Shown one piece after another: positions 26,370 to 36,034 of a stretch of 64,000 nucleotides of DNA. Within the stretch, counting starts at the first letter, position 1, and every line of letters begins with the position of its first letter. The stretch is from Bradyrhizobium sp. CB2312 (GTDB lineage: Bacteria > Pseudomonadota > Alphaproteobacteria > Rhizobiales > Xanthobacteraceae): positions 2,129,501 to 2,193,500 of the forward strand of contig NZ_CP121668.1 in assembly GCF_029714425.1 (NCBI RefSeq), in the 5' to 3' direction. The position numbers were made by a program, and so were the translations under genes. The notes below the pieces were generated by a model. It saw only the letters and a list, made by a program, of their open reading frames with translations, made no database searches and was not told the DNA's origin.

Positions 26370-28444
26370 GGCGCCCCCGCGAAGGCGAGCACGGAGCGCG
26401 GCGGCGCCTTGCTGTCGCTACCGGGCAGGAAGTCGATGCTGTTCAGCTTGGCATCTGTCGTGTTCAGGATCTGCTGCCAGCTCTTGTATTCGTCGATCTC
26501 GGGCAATTTGAATGCGATCTCTTCGGGGGCGGCGTTCAGTACGATAAAGATCGCAGCCGCGCCCGGTTCCACCGGGCCCATCACATAAGAGAGGAACCGA
26601 CCTTCCGGAAACTTCCAGTCGCTCTCCGTCATCTCGTCGCCGGCAGGCGTCAGCCACAGCGCGCCGTAGGAGGCGCCGTCGGCTAGGCGTCCGTCGAGCC
26701 AGCGATGGCTGCGAAGCTGCGAGAAGCGGCGACGGATGTCGGCGAGCTGGCCGACGTAATCGACCATGTCCTCGCCGTCGTTGCCGAGATTGTCCCAGCC
26801 GACCCAGCCGACCTCGTTGTCCTGGCAATAGGCGTTGTTGTTGCCGGATTGCGAATTGCCGACCTCGTCGCCGGCCAGCAGCAGCGGAACGCCCTGCGCG
26901 AGCATCAGGCAGGCCAACACGTTCTTGCGCAGCTGCCGCCGCAGGCCGAGGATTTGCGGATCGTCGGTCGGGCCCTCGACACCGCAATTGTTGCTGTGGT
27001 TGTCGTTGGAGCCGTCGCGATTGTCCTCGCCGTTGGCCTCGTTGTGCTTCTCGTTGTAGCTGAAGAGGTCGGCCAGCGTGAAGCCGTCATGCACGGTGAT
27101 GTGATTGATGCTGGCGCGTGGCCGTCGGCCGTCATGGTTGAACAGGTCGGACGACGCCGTCATGCGGCTGGAGATGTCGCCGATCAGGCTGCCTTCGCCG
27201 CTCCAGTAGCGGCGCATGGCGCTGCGATAGCGATCGTTCCACTCCGACCATTGCGACGGGAAGGCGCCGACCTGGTAGCCGCCGAGGCCGAGGTCCCAGG
27301 GCTCGGCGACCAGCTTCACGTTCGCCAGCACGGGATCCTGCCGGACCGCGGTCAGGAACGAGCTGCCGCGCTCGAAACCGTTCGGCCCGCGCGCGAGCGT
27401 GGTGGCGAGGTCGAAGCGGAAGCCGTCGACATGGCAGACCTCGACCCAGTAGCGCAGCGAATCCATCACCATCTGGAGCACGCGCGGATGGGTGAGGTTC
27501 ACCGACGAGCCGCAGCCGGTGAAATCGTCGTAATAGCGCGGGTTCTCGCGGTTCAGCCAGTAATAGGAGGCGTTGTCGATGCCGCGATAACACAGCGTCG
27601 GGCCGAGATGATTACCCTCGGCGGTGTGGTTGTAGACGACGTCGAGCATCACCTCGATGCCGGCATCGTGCAGGCGCGCCACCGTGGTGCGAAAGGAATC
27701 CAGCGCGTTGTCCTGGGCGTAGCGCGGCTCCGGCGCGAAGAAGGACAGCGTGTTGTAGCCCCAGTAATTGGCGAGCTTCTTTTCCACCAGAATACGGTCG
27801 TCGACGAAGCTGTGGATCGGCAAGAGCTCGATCGTGGTGACGCCGAGCTTCTTCAGATGCTCGATCATGGCGGGCGAGGACAGCCCGCCATAGGTGCCGC
27901 GCAAATTCGGCGGCACGTCGTCGCGCTTCTGCGTCAGGCCCTTGACGTGGGCCTCGTAGATGATGGTGTCTTCCCAGGGGATGTGGGGCCGGATCTCGCG
28001 GCGGCCCCAGTTGAAGGTCTCGTCGACCACGACGGCCTTGGGCATGCCGCGCGCATTGTCGCGCCGGTCGAAGGAGAGGTCTTCGCGCGGCGAGCCGGTT
28101 CGGTAGGCGAAATGCGCATCGCTCCAGACCAGCCGCCCGGCGAGCCGCTTGGCATAGGGGTCGAGCAGCAGCTTGTTGGCGTTGAACCTGTGGCCGTGCT
28201 CGGGCTCGTAGGGGCCATGCACGCGGTAGCCGTAGAGCTGTCCCGGCGAGACGTCGTTGAGATAGCCGTGCCAGACGTCCTCGGTGCGTTCAGGCAATTC
28301 GATGCGCTCGAGCTCGCGCCGTCCTTGCATGTCGAACAGGCAGAGCTCGACCTTCTGTGCGTTGGCGGAGAACAGCGCGAAATTGGTGCCGCGTCCGTCC
28401 CAGCTTGCGCCGAGGCGTGCGGGCGATCCAGCGGTCAGGCGCAT
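26366..28444 (-). CDS. glgX: Glycogen debranching enzyme
   Basis: GlgX hydrolyses alpha-1,6 branches of glycogen, yielding linear chains for TreY/TreZ or phosphorylase. The 692-residue protein has an N-terminal carbohydrate-binding sandwich and a GH13 isoamylase-type barrel with VYNHTAEGNHLGPTLCYRG, VDGFRFDLATTLARG (nucleophile), LVAEPWDLG (acid) and HDGFTLADLFSY. GDEVGNSQSGNNNAYCQDN is a strong GlgX marker. It lies three bases after glgB and overlaps treZ by four bases. Confidence 0.97.
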   Translation of the reverse strand: MRLTAGSPARLGASWDGRGTNFALFSANAQKVELCLFDMQGRRELERIELPERTEDVWHGYLNDVSPGQLYGYRVHGPYEPEHGHRFNANKLLLDPYAKRLAGRLVWSDAHFAYRTGSPREDLSFDRRDNARGMPKAVVVDETFNWGRREIRPHIPWEDTIIYEAHVKGLTQKRDDVPPNLRGTYGGLSSPAMIEHLKKLGVTTIELLPIHSFVDDRILVEKKLANYWGYNTLSFFAPEPRYAQDNALDSFRTTVARLHDAGIEVMLDVVYNHTAEGNHLGPTLCYRGIDNASYYWLNRENPRYYDDFTGCGSSVNLTHPRVLQMVMDSLRYWVEVCHVDGFRFDLATTLARGPNGFERGSSFLTAVRQDPVLANVKLVAEPWDLGLGGYQVGAFPSQWSEWNDRYRSAMRRYWSGEGSLIGDISSRMTASSDLFNHDGRRPRASINHITVHDGFTLADLFSYNEKHNEANGEDNRDGSNDNHSNNCGVEGPTDDPQILGLRRQLRKNVLACLMLAQGVPLLLAGDEVGNSQSGNNNAYCQDNEVGWVGWDNLGNDGEDMVDYVGQLADIRRRFSQLRSHRWLDGRLADGASYGALWLTPAGDEMTESDWKFPEGRFLSYVMGPVEPGAAAIFIVLNAAPEEIAFKLPEIDEYKSWQQILNTTDAKLNSIDFLPGSDSKAPPRSVLAFAGAP

Positions 28445-28447
28445 GGT

Positions 28448-30586
28448 TCAGCTTTCCGGAACGAGGAAGATCGCGCCCAAAGGGGGAACGGTGAGGCGGA
28501 GCTCGCCGTCAACGGCCTGGACCTCGCCGATGTTCCCGACGTCGCCGCCGCCGTAATGGCCGGAGTCCGAATTGAACACTTCCTTCCACTTGCCGGCAAA
28601 GGGCACGGGCACGCGATAGTTGCGATAGACGTTGGGGGAGAAGTTGACGAGGACGAGACAGCGTGCGTGCTCGTCAAAGCCCTTGCGCAGCCAGGCGAAC
28701 ACGTTGCGGTTGGCATCGTCGGTGATCAGCCATTCGAAGCCGGCCTGGTCGCAATCCATCTGGTGCAGCGCCGGCACGGCGCGATAGAGCCGGTTGAGGT
28801 CGCGGATCAGCGCCTGGATGCCGGAATGGTATTTGTATTCGAGCAGGTGCCAGTCGAGCGACTGGTCGTGATTCCATTCGCGGCTCTGCGCGATCTCCGC
28901 GCCCATGAACAGCAGCTTCTTGCCGGGATGGCCGAACATGAAGCTGTAGTAGGCGCGCAAATTCGCAAAGCGCTGCCATTCGTCGCCGGGCATGCGGCCG
29001 AGGATCGAGCGCTTGCCGTGCACGACCTCGTCATGTGACAGCGGCAGGATGAAGTTCTCCGAGAAGGCGTAGTGCAGGCCGAACAGGATCTCGCCGTGAT
29101 GATGCTTGCGATGGATCGGATCCTTGCTGATGTAGTTCAGCGTGTCGTGCATCCAGCCCATGTTCCACTTGTAGCCGAAGCCGAGCCCGCCGAATTCGAC
29201 CGGGCGCGACACCTGCGGCCATGCGGTGGATTCCTCGGCGGCGGTGGTGGCTTGCGGGAAGCGGGCGAACAGCTCGGTGTTGAAGCGGCGCAGGAAGTTG
29301 ATCGCCTCGATGTTTTCGCGCCCGCCATACTGGTTCGGGATCCAGGCGCCCGGCGGGCGGCTGTAGTCGAGATAGAGCATGGAGGCGACGGCGTCGACGC
29401 GCAGGCCGTCGATCGCATAGCGCTCCAGCCAGAACAGCGCGTTCGACACCAGGAAGTTGGTCACTTCGGTGCGGCCGTAATTGTAGATCAGCGTGCCCCA
29501 GTCGAGATGGCGGCCCTGGAGCGGGTTGGCGTGCTCGTACAGCGCCGTGCCGTCGAAGCTGCCGAGCCCGTGCGGATCGTCAGGGAAGTGGCCGGGCACC
29601 CAGTCGAGCAGCACGCCGATGCCCTCGCGATGGCAGGCATCGACCAGGGCGGCGAAATCGTCCGGCGTGCCGAAGCGGCTGGTCGGCGCATAAAGTCCGG
29701 TCGGCTGATAGCCCCAGGAGCCGTCGAACGGGTGCTCGCTGACGGGGAGGAATTCGAGATGGGTGAAGCCCATGTCGCGGGCATAGGCCGGCAACTGCTC
29801 GGCGAGCTCGCGATAGGTCAGCCATTCATTGCCGTTCTTGCGCCGCCACGAGCCGAGATGGACCTCGTAGATCGACATCGGCGCCGACAGCGCGTTGATG
29901 CCGTCGGGCGCCGGGCGGGGGCGTGGCAGATGCGCCTCGTCGAACACGATCGAGGCCGTCTTTGGCCGCACCTCGCTCGCAAACGCCAGCGGATCGGATT
30001 TCAGCGGCAGCAGATGGCCGTGCGGGCCGATGATCTCGAACTTGTAGTGATCGCCACTCTTCGCATGCGGAATGAACAATTCCCAATAGCCGGCACCGCG
30101 CACCCGCATCGGATGGCGCCGCCCGTCCCAGAAATTGAAATCGCCGACCACGGACACGCGCCGCGCATTCGGCGCCAGCACCACGAAGCCGATGCCGTCG
30201 ATGCCTTCGAGCCGCATCGGATGCGCGCCGAGCTTGTCGTAAAGGCGCTGATGGGTGCCTTCGCCGAGCAAATAGAGATCGAAATCGGTCAGGATCGGCG
30301 GAAAGCGGTAGGCGTCCTCGAACTCGACGACATTGTCGCCGAATTTTGCGCGCAGCTGATAGTGCTTGGAGCCATTGGGCAGCGCGCCGATGAACAGGCC
30401 GGCTGCGTGGACACGGTCGAGGGCTGCGACCTCGCCATGCTCGCCGACCGCCTCGACATTGGAGGCTTCGGGCAGGAACGCGCGCACCACGCTTTTGCCG
30501 CCCTCGGGATGCAGCCCGAGATAGTGGAAGGGGTCGGAGTGACGGCCTTCGATGATGGCGTAGGCTTCGGCAGGCAGTTTAGGCAT
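28448..30586 (-). CDS. glgB: 1,4-alpha-glucan branching enzyme
   Basis: GlgB introduces alpha-1,6 branches into glycogen. The 712-residue protein carries the N-terminal sandwich domains ([25 protein letters not shown]) and GH13_9 barrel motifs [29 protein letters not shown] (nucleophile), [15 protein letters not shown] (acid) and [12 protein letters not shown]. All catalytic residues are present. It overlaps the end of treS by eight bases and precedes glgX by three, consistent with one operon. Confidence 0.97.
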   Translation of the reverse strand: MPKLPAEAYAIIEGRHSDPFHYLGLHPEGGKSVVRAFLPEASNVEAVGEHGEVAALDRVHAAGLFIGALPNGSKHYQLRAKFGDNVVEFEDAYRFPPILTDFDLYLLGEGTHQRLYDKLGAHPMRLEGIDGIGFVVLAPNARRVSVVGDFNFWDGRRHPMRVRGAGYWELFIPHAKSGDHYKFEIIGPHGHLLPLKSDPLAFASEVRPKTASIVFDEAHLPRPRPAPDGINALSAPMSIYEVHLGSWRRKNGNEWLTYRELAEQLPAYARDMGFTHLEFLPVSEHPFDGSWGYQPTGLYAPTSRFGTPDDFAALVDACHREGIGVLLDWVPGHFPDDPHGLGSFDGTALYEHANPLQGRHLDWGTLIYNYGRTEVTNFLVSNALFWLERYAIDGLRVDAVASMLYLDYSRPPGAWIPNQYGGRENIEAINFLRRFNTELFARFPQATTAAEESTAWPQVSRPVEFGGLGFGYKWNMGWMHDTLNYISKDPIHRKHHHGEILFGLHYAFSENFILPLSHDEVVHGKRSILGRMPGDEWQRFANLRAYYSFMFGHPGKKLLFMGAEIAQSREWNHDQSLDWHLLEYKYHSGIQALIRDLNRLYRAVPALHQMDCDQAGFEWLITDDANRNVFAWLRKGFDEHARCLVLVNFSPNVYRNYRVPVPFAGKWKEVFNSDSGHYGGGDVGNIGEVQAVDGELRLTVPPLGAIFLVPES

Positions 30587-33500
30587 GGGCTTCGCTCTCG
30601 GTACTGGACAGAATGCGAAGCAGTCCGGTCAGCGGCGCATGGAGCCCCTCGGGCCGGTGGGACAGCTCGTACTCTACTTCGTCGAACGCTTCATCAAGCA
30701 GGAAAAACCTTAACAGGCCTTCCGAGGCTTGCGCATCGTCCGGCCAGAGCCGGCGATCCGTCATGGCTTCGTCATAGGCAGTGAGGAACGTCGCGGTCGC
30801 ACGCTCGCGCCATTCGTCGAGCGCAGCGGCGAGCCGGTCTTGCTCGTCGGACGCGCCCGTGCGCGCGCGGCCAAGGGCTGCGTTGACCGAAAGGTCGATC
30901 GAGCGGATCAGGCCGGCGACGTCGCGCGCGGCAGGCAGCTTGCGCCGCTTGTCGGCCAGCGGCAGACGCGGATCGCCGTCGAAATCGATGATGAAGATGT
31001 CATCCTTCACGATCAGAATTTGCCCGAGGCGGAAGTCGCCATGATGACGGATGTTCAACCCGCCGATCCCGGAACGCAATAGTGCATTCAGCCGGTCGGG
31101 CAGGGTGTTGCGTGCCGCGATGATGCGGTCGATCAGCGGCCGGTCCGCCTCCCGCAGGCCGTCGCGGCTCTCAGCGAGGCGCTCGAACACCCGCTCGGCG
31201 CGCGCCTTGAGGTCGGAGACCCAGCGCTCGATTTGTGTTGAGCCGATCGGCTCAGGGGCGAGATCGTCGGTCTTTGCCGCGGCCAGTGCGACATGCAGCT
31301 CGCCGAGCCGCCGGCCGATCTGCGCCATGAAGTGCAGATAGGGGGCCTGCTCCTGGGTCTCGCGGTGCGTTTCCCCTGGCGGCAGCACGCGCTGCTCGTC
31401 GATATAGCGGTCGAGATAGCCCGTGGTCACCGTCCAGCCGTCGCCCTGGTTCTCGACATAGGCATGCAGCACGCCGAGCGCGCTGCGGTGATCGCCCTCG
31501 ATCAGCTCGACGCTGCCGAGCAGCGCCGGCGCGTTGGCAAAGCGGGCCACTTCCGTGAGATAGCGGCCGATCTCGATCTCGGGACTGGTCCCGCTTTGGA
31601 GCCGGCGGTAGATCTTGGCGACATATTGGTTGTCGACCAGCGCAGTGCTGTTCGACTGCTCGATCGCGCGGATGCGCTGGGGCTCCTTGATGGTGTAATC
31701 GGCGAACCGGCTGGTGGCCTTGAACTCCAGCCGCAAATTGTTCTCGTCCACCACCAGGTTTTGCGACAGACCCCGCAGGAAAAGCCCGATGAAGATCTGC
31801 TCGGTCGCAACGTCAAGCAGCGTGCCTTCGCGCGCGCCTTGGCGCACGGCGGCGAGCGCCTTCGGGTTGAAGCGTTCGCGGTCGAAGCGCACCCACTCGA
31901 TCTGCATCGGCATCACGTAGCGCGTGGTGACGTCGTCCCGCGTCGTCTCGAAGAACGCGATCCAGGGTCTGTTGTCGCCGATGTCGCTGAACGGCACCGC
32001 GGAGGTGAGCGTGGCCTTGATCTGCTTGGGATTGTGCTCGGGGTACCAGCGTGTCCGCGACAGGAAGCCCGGCAGCACGTCGCGTTCGAACACGCCGCGC
32101 TCGCGCGCCAGCGACACCCAGTTCGAATTGACCGGCACCACCAGCGTCTCGAACTCCGGCACCGCGCGCGGCGTCACCGGCTCGGACTTGTCGCGCTCCT
32201 GAAGCTGGAACCAGTAGAAGCCGTAGGGCCCCAGCGTGATCATGTAGGGCAATTCGCCGATCGGGGGGAAGCGCGTGCGCCCCAGCATCTCCTGCGGAAT
32301 GCGATCCTTCCACGGTGACAGATCGAGCTCGGTCGCCTGCGCTGCGCGCGACAGATTGGCGACGCAGAGAATGACCTCGTCGCGATATTGCCGCACATAG
32401 GCCAGCACCGCGCGGTTGGCCGGGCGGATGAAGGTCATGGTGCCGCGGCCGAAGGCGAGCGTCGACTTGCGCACCGAGATCAGCCGCTTGGTGGCGCTGA
32501 GCAGCGAGGACAGACTGCGCGACTGCGCCTCCACGTTCACCGATTCGTAGCCATAGACCGGGTCCATGATCAGCGGCGCGTAGAGCCGGGCCGGATCGCA
32601 GCGCGAGAACCCGCCATTGCGATCCGGGCTCCATTGCATCGGCGTGCGCACGCCGTTGCGATCGCCGAGATAGATGTTGTCGCCCATCCCGATCTCGTCG
32701 CCGTAATAGACGATCGGCGTGCCCGGGAAGGACAGCAGCAGCGAGTTCATCAGCTCGATCTTGCGGCGGTCGTTGTCCATCAGCGGCGCGAGGCGTCGGC
32801 GGATGCCGACATTGATGCGCGCACGGGGATCGTTGGCATAGGTGGTCCAGAGATAGTCGCGCTCGACGTCGGTGACCATCTCCAGCGTCAATTCGTCATG
32901 ATTGCGCAGGAACAGCGCCCATTGGCAGCTCGCCGGGATATCAGGCGTCTGGCGCAAAATGTCGGTGATCGGGAAGCGGTCCTCCTGCGCGATCGCCATG
33001 TAGATGCGCGGCATCAGCGGGAAGTGGTAGGCCATGTGGCACTCGTCGCCACGGCCGAAATATTCCTGCACGTCCTCCGGCCATTGGTTGGCCTCGGCCA
33101 GCAGCAGCTTGCCCTTGGAGTACGCGTCGAGCTCCTGGCGCAGGCGCTTGATGATCGCATGCGTCTCCGGGAGGTTCTCGTTCGAGGTGCCCTCGCGCTC
33201 GCAGAGATAGGGAATGGCGTCGAGCCGGAAGCCGTCGACACCGGCGTCGAGCCAGCGCTTCATCACCTGGATGATGGCGCTGACGACGCGCGGATTGTCG
33301 AAATTGAGGTCGGGCTGGTGCGAGAAGAAGCGGTGCCAGTAGAACGCGCCGGCCTCCGGATCCCAGGTCCAGTTCGACTTCTCGGTGTCGGTGAAGATGA
33401 TGCGCGTGCCCTGGTATTTCTGGTCGGTGTCGCTCCAGACATACCAGTTGCGGGCGCTGGAGCCCGGATGGCTGCGGCGCGCGCGCTTGAACCATTTGTG

Positions 33501-33872
33501 CTGGTCGGAAGTGTGGTTGACGACGAGCTCGGTGATGACGCGCAGGCCGCGCTTCTGCGCCTCCTGGATGAAGCGCTTGAAATCCTTCATCGTCCCGAAA
33601 TCGGGGTTGACCGAGCCGTAGTCGCCGATGTCGTAGCCGTCGTCGCGGCCGGGCGAGGGATAGAACGGCAGCAGCCACAGCGCGGTGACGCCGAGGTCCT
33701 GCAGATAAGGCAGCTTCTCGGTCAGCCCGGCGAAGTCGCCGATGCCGTCATTGTTGCTGTCGGCAAAGGCCTTGACGTGGAGCTGGTAGATGATGGCGTC
33801 CTTGTACCAGAGCTCGTCCACGATCTCGGCAGACTCGGCCTTCTTGGTGTCGACGGAAGACAATACGTTCAT
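30579..33872 (-). CDS. treS: Trehalose synthase fused to maltokinase
   Basis: This bifunctional 1097-residue protein would interconvert trehalose and maltose (TreS) and phosphorylate maltose to maltose-1-phosphate (maltokinase, Mak/Pep2). The TreS part (about 1-570) has GH13 residues Asp218 in [10 protein letters not shown], Glu260 in LLAEANQWP and Asp326 in [11 protein letters not shown], all intact. The kinase part (about 600-1097) keeps the catalytic loop HHGDFRLGQ and metal site IIDFDGDP. The ATG at 33872 has AAGGGG upstream. It lies between glgE-like and glgB. Its product is the classical donor for GlgE, which here has lost its catalytic residues. Confidence 0.95.
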   Translation of the reverse strand: MNVLSSVDTKKAESAEIVDELWYKDAIIYQLHVKAFADSNNDGIGDFAGLTEKLPYLQDLGVTALWLLPFYPSPGRDDGYDIGDYGSVNPDFGTMKDFKRFIQEAQKRGLRVITELVVNHTSDQHKWFKRARRSHPGSSARNWYVWSDTDQKYQGTRIIFTDTEKSNWTWDPEAGAFYWHRFFSHQPDLNFDNPRVVSAIIQVMKRWLDAGVDGFRLDAIPYLCEREGTSNENLPETHAIIKRLRQELDAYSKGKLLLAEANQWPEDVQEYFGRGDECHMAYHFPLMPRIYMAIAQEDRFPITDILRQTPDIPASCQWALFLRNHDELTLEMVTDVERDYLWTTYANDPRARINVGIRRRLAPLMDNDRRKIELMNSLLLSFPGTPIVYYGDEIGMGDNIYLGDRNGVRTPMQWSPDRNGGFSRCDPARLYAPLIMDPVYGYESVNVEAQSRSLSSLLSATKRLISVRKSTLAFGRGTMTFIRPANRAVLAYVRQYRDEVILCVANLSRAAQATELDLSPWKDRIPQEMLGRTRFPPIGELPYMITLGPYGFYWFQLQERDKSEPVTPRAVPEFETLVVPVNSNWVSLARERGVFERDVLPGFLSRTRWYPEHNPKQIKATLTSAVPFSDIGDNRPWIAFFETTRDDVTTRYVMPMQIEWVRFDRERFNPKALAAVRQGAREGTLLDVATEQIFIGLFLRGLSQNLVVDENNLRLEFKATSRFADYTIKEPQRIRAIEQSNSTALVDNQYVAKIYRRLQSGTSPEIEIGRYLTEVARFANAPALLGSVELIEGDHRSALGVLHAYVENQGDGWTVTTGYLDRYIDEQRVLPPGETHRETQEQAPYLHFMAQIGRRLGELHVALAAAKTDDLAPEPIGSTQIERWVSDLKARAERVFERLAESRDGLREADRPLIDRIIAARNTLPDRLNALLRSGIGGLNIRHHGDFRLGQILIVKDDIFIIDFDGDPRLPLADKRRKLPAARDVAGLIRSIDLSVNAALGRARTGASDEQDRLAAALDEWRERATATFLTAYDEAMTDRRLWPDDAQASEGLLRFFLLDEAFDEVEYELSHRPEGLHAPLTGLLRILSSTESEAHA

Positions 33873-33883
33873 GGCGTGACCCC

Positions 33884-35830
33884 TTACGCCAGGCAGCGGA
33901 ACAGGAGTGCCGGATCGCGGTCGGGATCGATACGCAATTTGAGCCCACCCCATTCGATGCGGCACTGTTCGCCGGTGAGGAGATTTTCGAGTGCGGTGAC
34001 GTGGCGGCGTTCGCCGCCGACGTCGATGGTGAGGTCGCCGAGCGGCAGCCAGAATTCGCGTGGATGACGCGAGAGCGCGATGACGGCGATTGTCGTGTTG
34101 GCCGGGTCAGTCGCCTCCTTGGCAAAGGCGATGGTCTCGCCGTCCTCAGCGCCGAGGAAGCGCAAGCTTGCGGTCTGCTGGAGCGCCGCGTTCTCGTTGC
34201 GGATGCGGTTGAGCGCGGCGATGTAGGCCTTGATGTTGCCTGGCTTGTCCCAGTCGCGCTGCCTGATCTGGTACTTCTCGGAATCCTGATACTCTTCGCG
34301 GCCGGGCACGGCCTCGTGCTCGAGCAGCTCGAAACCGCTGTAGATGCCGAAGCTGCCCGACAGCGTCGCTGCCAGCGCGACGCGCGATTTGAAGGCCCAA
34401 ATCTCGCCGCTCTGGAGATGAAAGGGCAGGAGGTCAGGCGTGTTCACGAACAGGTTCGGGCGATAGAAGTCGCGCTCCGGATAGCGCGTCAGCTCGTCAA
34501 AATATTGTTCCAGCTCCCACCTCAAAGTATGCCAGGGAAAATAGGTGAAGGACTGCGCGAAGCCGAGCTTGGCGAGGCCTTTCATCGGCTTCGGCTTCGT
34601 AAACGTCTTGGAGAACAGGATCACCTCGGGGTGCCGCCGGCGGATGTCGCCGATCAGCCAGTCCCAGAACGGCAGCGGCGCGGTGTCGTGGTTGGCGATG
34701 GCGAAGATGGTGACGCCATGGTCGATCCAGAACAGCATGGCGTCGCGGAACGCGTTCCACAGCCCGACCCGATCGACCGAGGCGAAATCGGGGATGACGA
34801 TGTCCGAATAGGGACGATCGGCCGTCCGCACCGAGCGGTCCGGCCGCCATTTGAACCATTCCGGATGCTGCGTCAGCCAGGGATGATCCGGCGAGCATTG
34901 CACGGCGAAGTCGAGCGCGAGCTCGAGGCCGTATTCGAGGCAAGTGGCGACCAGCGCGCGGAAATCCTCGATGGTGCCGAGCTCGGGATGCAGCGCATCG
35001 TGTCCGCCTGCGGCTGAGCCGATCGCATAGGGCGAGCCCGGCTCGCCTTCGGTCGCCACCGGCGCATTGTTGCGGCCCTTGCGGCGTGTGTGGCCGATCG
35101 GTTGGATCGGCGTGAGGTAGAGCACGTCGAAGCCCATCGCGGCGATATCCGGCACGCGCGCGATGCAGTCGCGCAGCGTGCCGTGCCGGCCGGGGACCCG
35201 GCTCTGGCTGCGCGGCATCATCTGGTACCAGGCGCCAAAGCGCGCCTTGTCGCGGTCGATAATAAGCGGGAAGGGCGGCGAGCGGGTCAGGTCGGGCCGC
35301 GACTGGCTTTCGGCCATGGCCTTGCCGAGCTCGGCCCCAAGCAGCGGGGCGACGTTTCCGGTCTCAAGATAATCCTCGCACTGCCTGATGATGACAGCTG
35401 CAGCGTCCTGTCCTGCGCCATGCGCCTTGGTCAGCAGGCCGGCGCCCTCGACCGCGTCGAGGCTGACATCGGCGCCGGTGCGCTGTTTTCGCGCGACACC
35501 GTTTGACCAGGTCGCAAATTCGTCGGTCCAGGCTTCGATCACATAGACATATTGGCCGGGCTCGACAGGCGTGAACGCGCCGGACCAGCGGTCATTGCCG
35601 TGATGGATCATCGGCTCGCTCCGCCATTCGCGGTCCTGCTCTCCTCGCCAGATCAGCGCGGCGGATATCACGGCATCGCCACCGCGATAGATGTCGGCCC
35701 AGACCTCGACGCGCTCGCCCGCAATCCGTTTCACGGCGAAGCGGCCGCCGTCGATCAAGGGATAGACGTTTTCGATGAGGAAAGCGCTGCCGGCAGCGGC
35801 ACTCTCGACAGTTTGAATTGTCTTGTTCAC
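33884..35830 (-). CDS. GlgE-family protein lacking catalytic Asp and Glu
   Basis: GlgE normally transfers maltosyl from maltose-1-phosphate to alpha-glucan. This 648-residue homologue keeps most family blocks: ARFGAWYQMMPRS, YLTPIQPIGHTRRKGRNN, IGSAAGGHDALHPELGT, QCSPDHPWL, VNTPDLLPFHLQSG and DSEKYQ. The nucleophile block RVDNPHTKP reads AIANHDTAP, with Ala379 for Asp, and the acid/base block AEAFTRP reads SKTFTKP, with Lys408 for Glu. The 29-residue spacing equals that of the Streptomyces enzyme (Asp394, Glu423), and Asp466 keeps the third position. A GTG at 35830 is the most likely start. It heads the operon before treS. It is probably a pseudo-enzyme or has a changed function. Confidence 0.9.
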   Translation of the reverse strand: MNKTIQTVESAAAGSAFLIENVYPLIDGGRFAVKRIAGERVEVWADIYRGGDAVISAALIWRGEQDREWRSEPMIHHGNDRWSGAFTPVEPGQYVYVIEAWTDEFATWSNGVARKQRTGADVSLDAVEGAGLLTKAHGAGQDAAAVIIRQCEDYLETGNVAPLLGAELGKAMAESQSRPDLTRSPPFPLIIDRDKARFGAWYQMMPRSQSRVPGRHGTLRDCIARVPDIAAMGFDVLYLTPIQPIGHTRRKGRNNAPVATEGEPGSPYAIGSAAGGHDALHPELGTIEDFRALVATCLEYGLELALDFAVQCSPDHPWLTQHPEWFKWRPDRSVRTADRPYSDIVIPDFASVDRVGLWNAFRDAMLFWIDHGVTIFAIANHDTAPLPFWDWLIGDIRRRHPEVILFSKTFTKPKPMKGLAKLGFAQSFTYFPWHTLRWELEQYFDELTRYPERDFYRPNLFVNTPDLLPFHLQSGEIWAFKSRVALAATLSGSFGIYSGFELLEHEAVPGREEYQDSEKYQIRQRDWDKPGNIKAYIAALNRIRNENAALQQTASLRFLGAEDGETIAFAKEATDPANTTIAVIALSRHPREFWLPLGDLTIDVGGERRHVTALENLLTGEQCRIEWGGLKLRIDPDRDPALLFRCLA

Positions 35831-35900
35831 GGTGATGCCATTGACAAGAAAGCAGGAGCCCGTTTCCCTTGTCGGGAACCTACGCTTGGTACCACTATAG

Positions 35901-35956
35901 AAAGCCGCTTGTGTGTCATTGGTTCCCTCGGGAACGGCAAGCGCAGTTTGCGAGTT
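35901..35956. promoter_or_regulatory. Divergent EcfG-like promoter pair, glgE-like/malQ
   Basis: The palindrome GGTTCCCTCGGGAACGG carries two back-to-back GGAAC boxes. Leftward, GGAAC (35926-35922) is followed by 17 bp and CTTT (35904-35901), 71 bp before the glgE-like GTG. Rightward, GGAAC (35931-35935) is followed by 17 bp and AGTT (35953-35956), 79 bp before the malQ ATG. Each has one mismatch to the EcfG consensus. Confidence 0.35.
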
Positions 35957-36034
35957 ACCCCTGACTAACCTCTTCCGCGACCTCGTTAAAATCGATGCCA
36001 CCGGCCAGACAATGGCCTGCAAGCTGCGTGCCGA

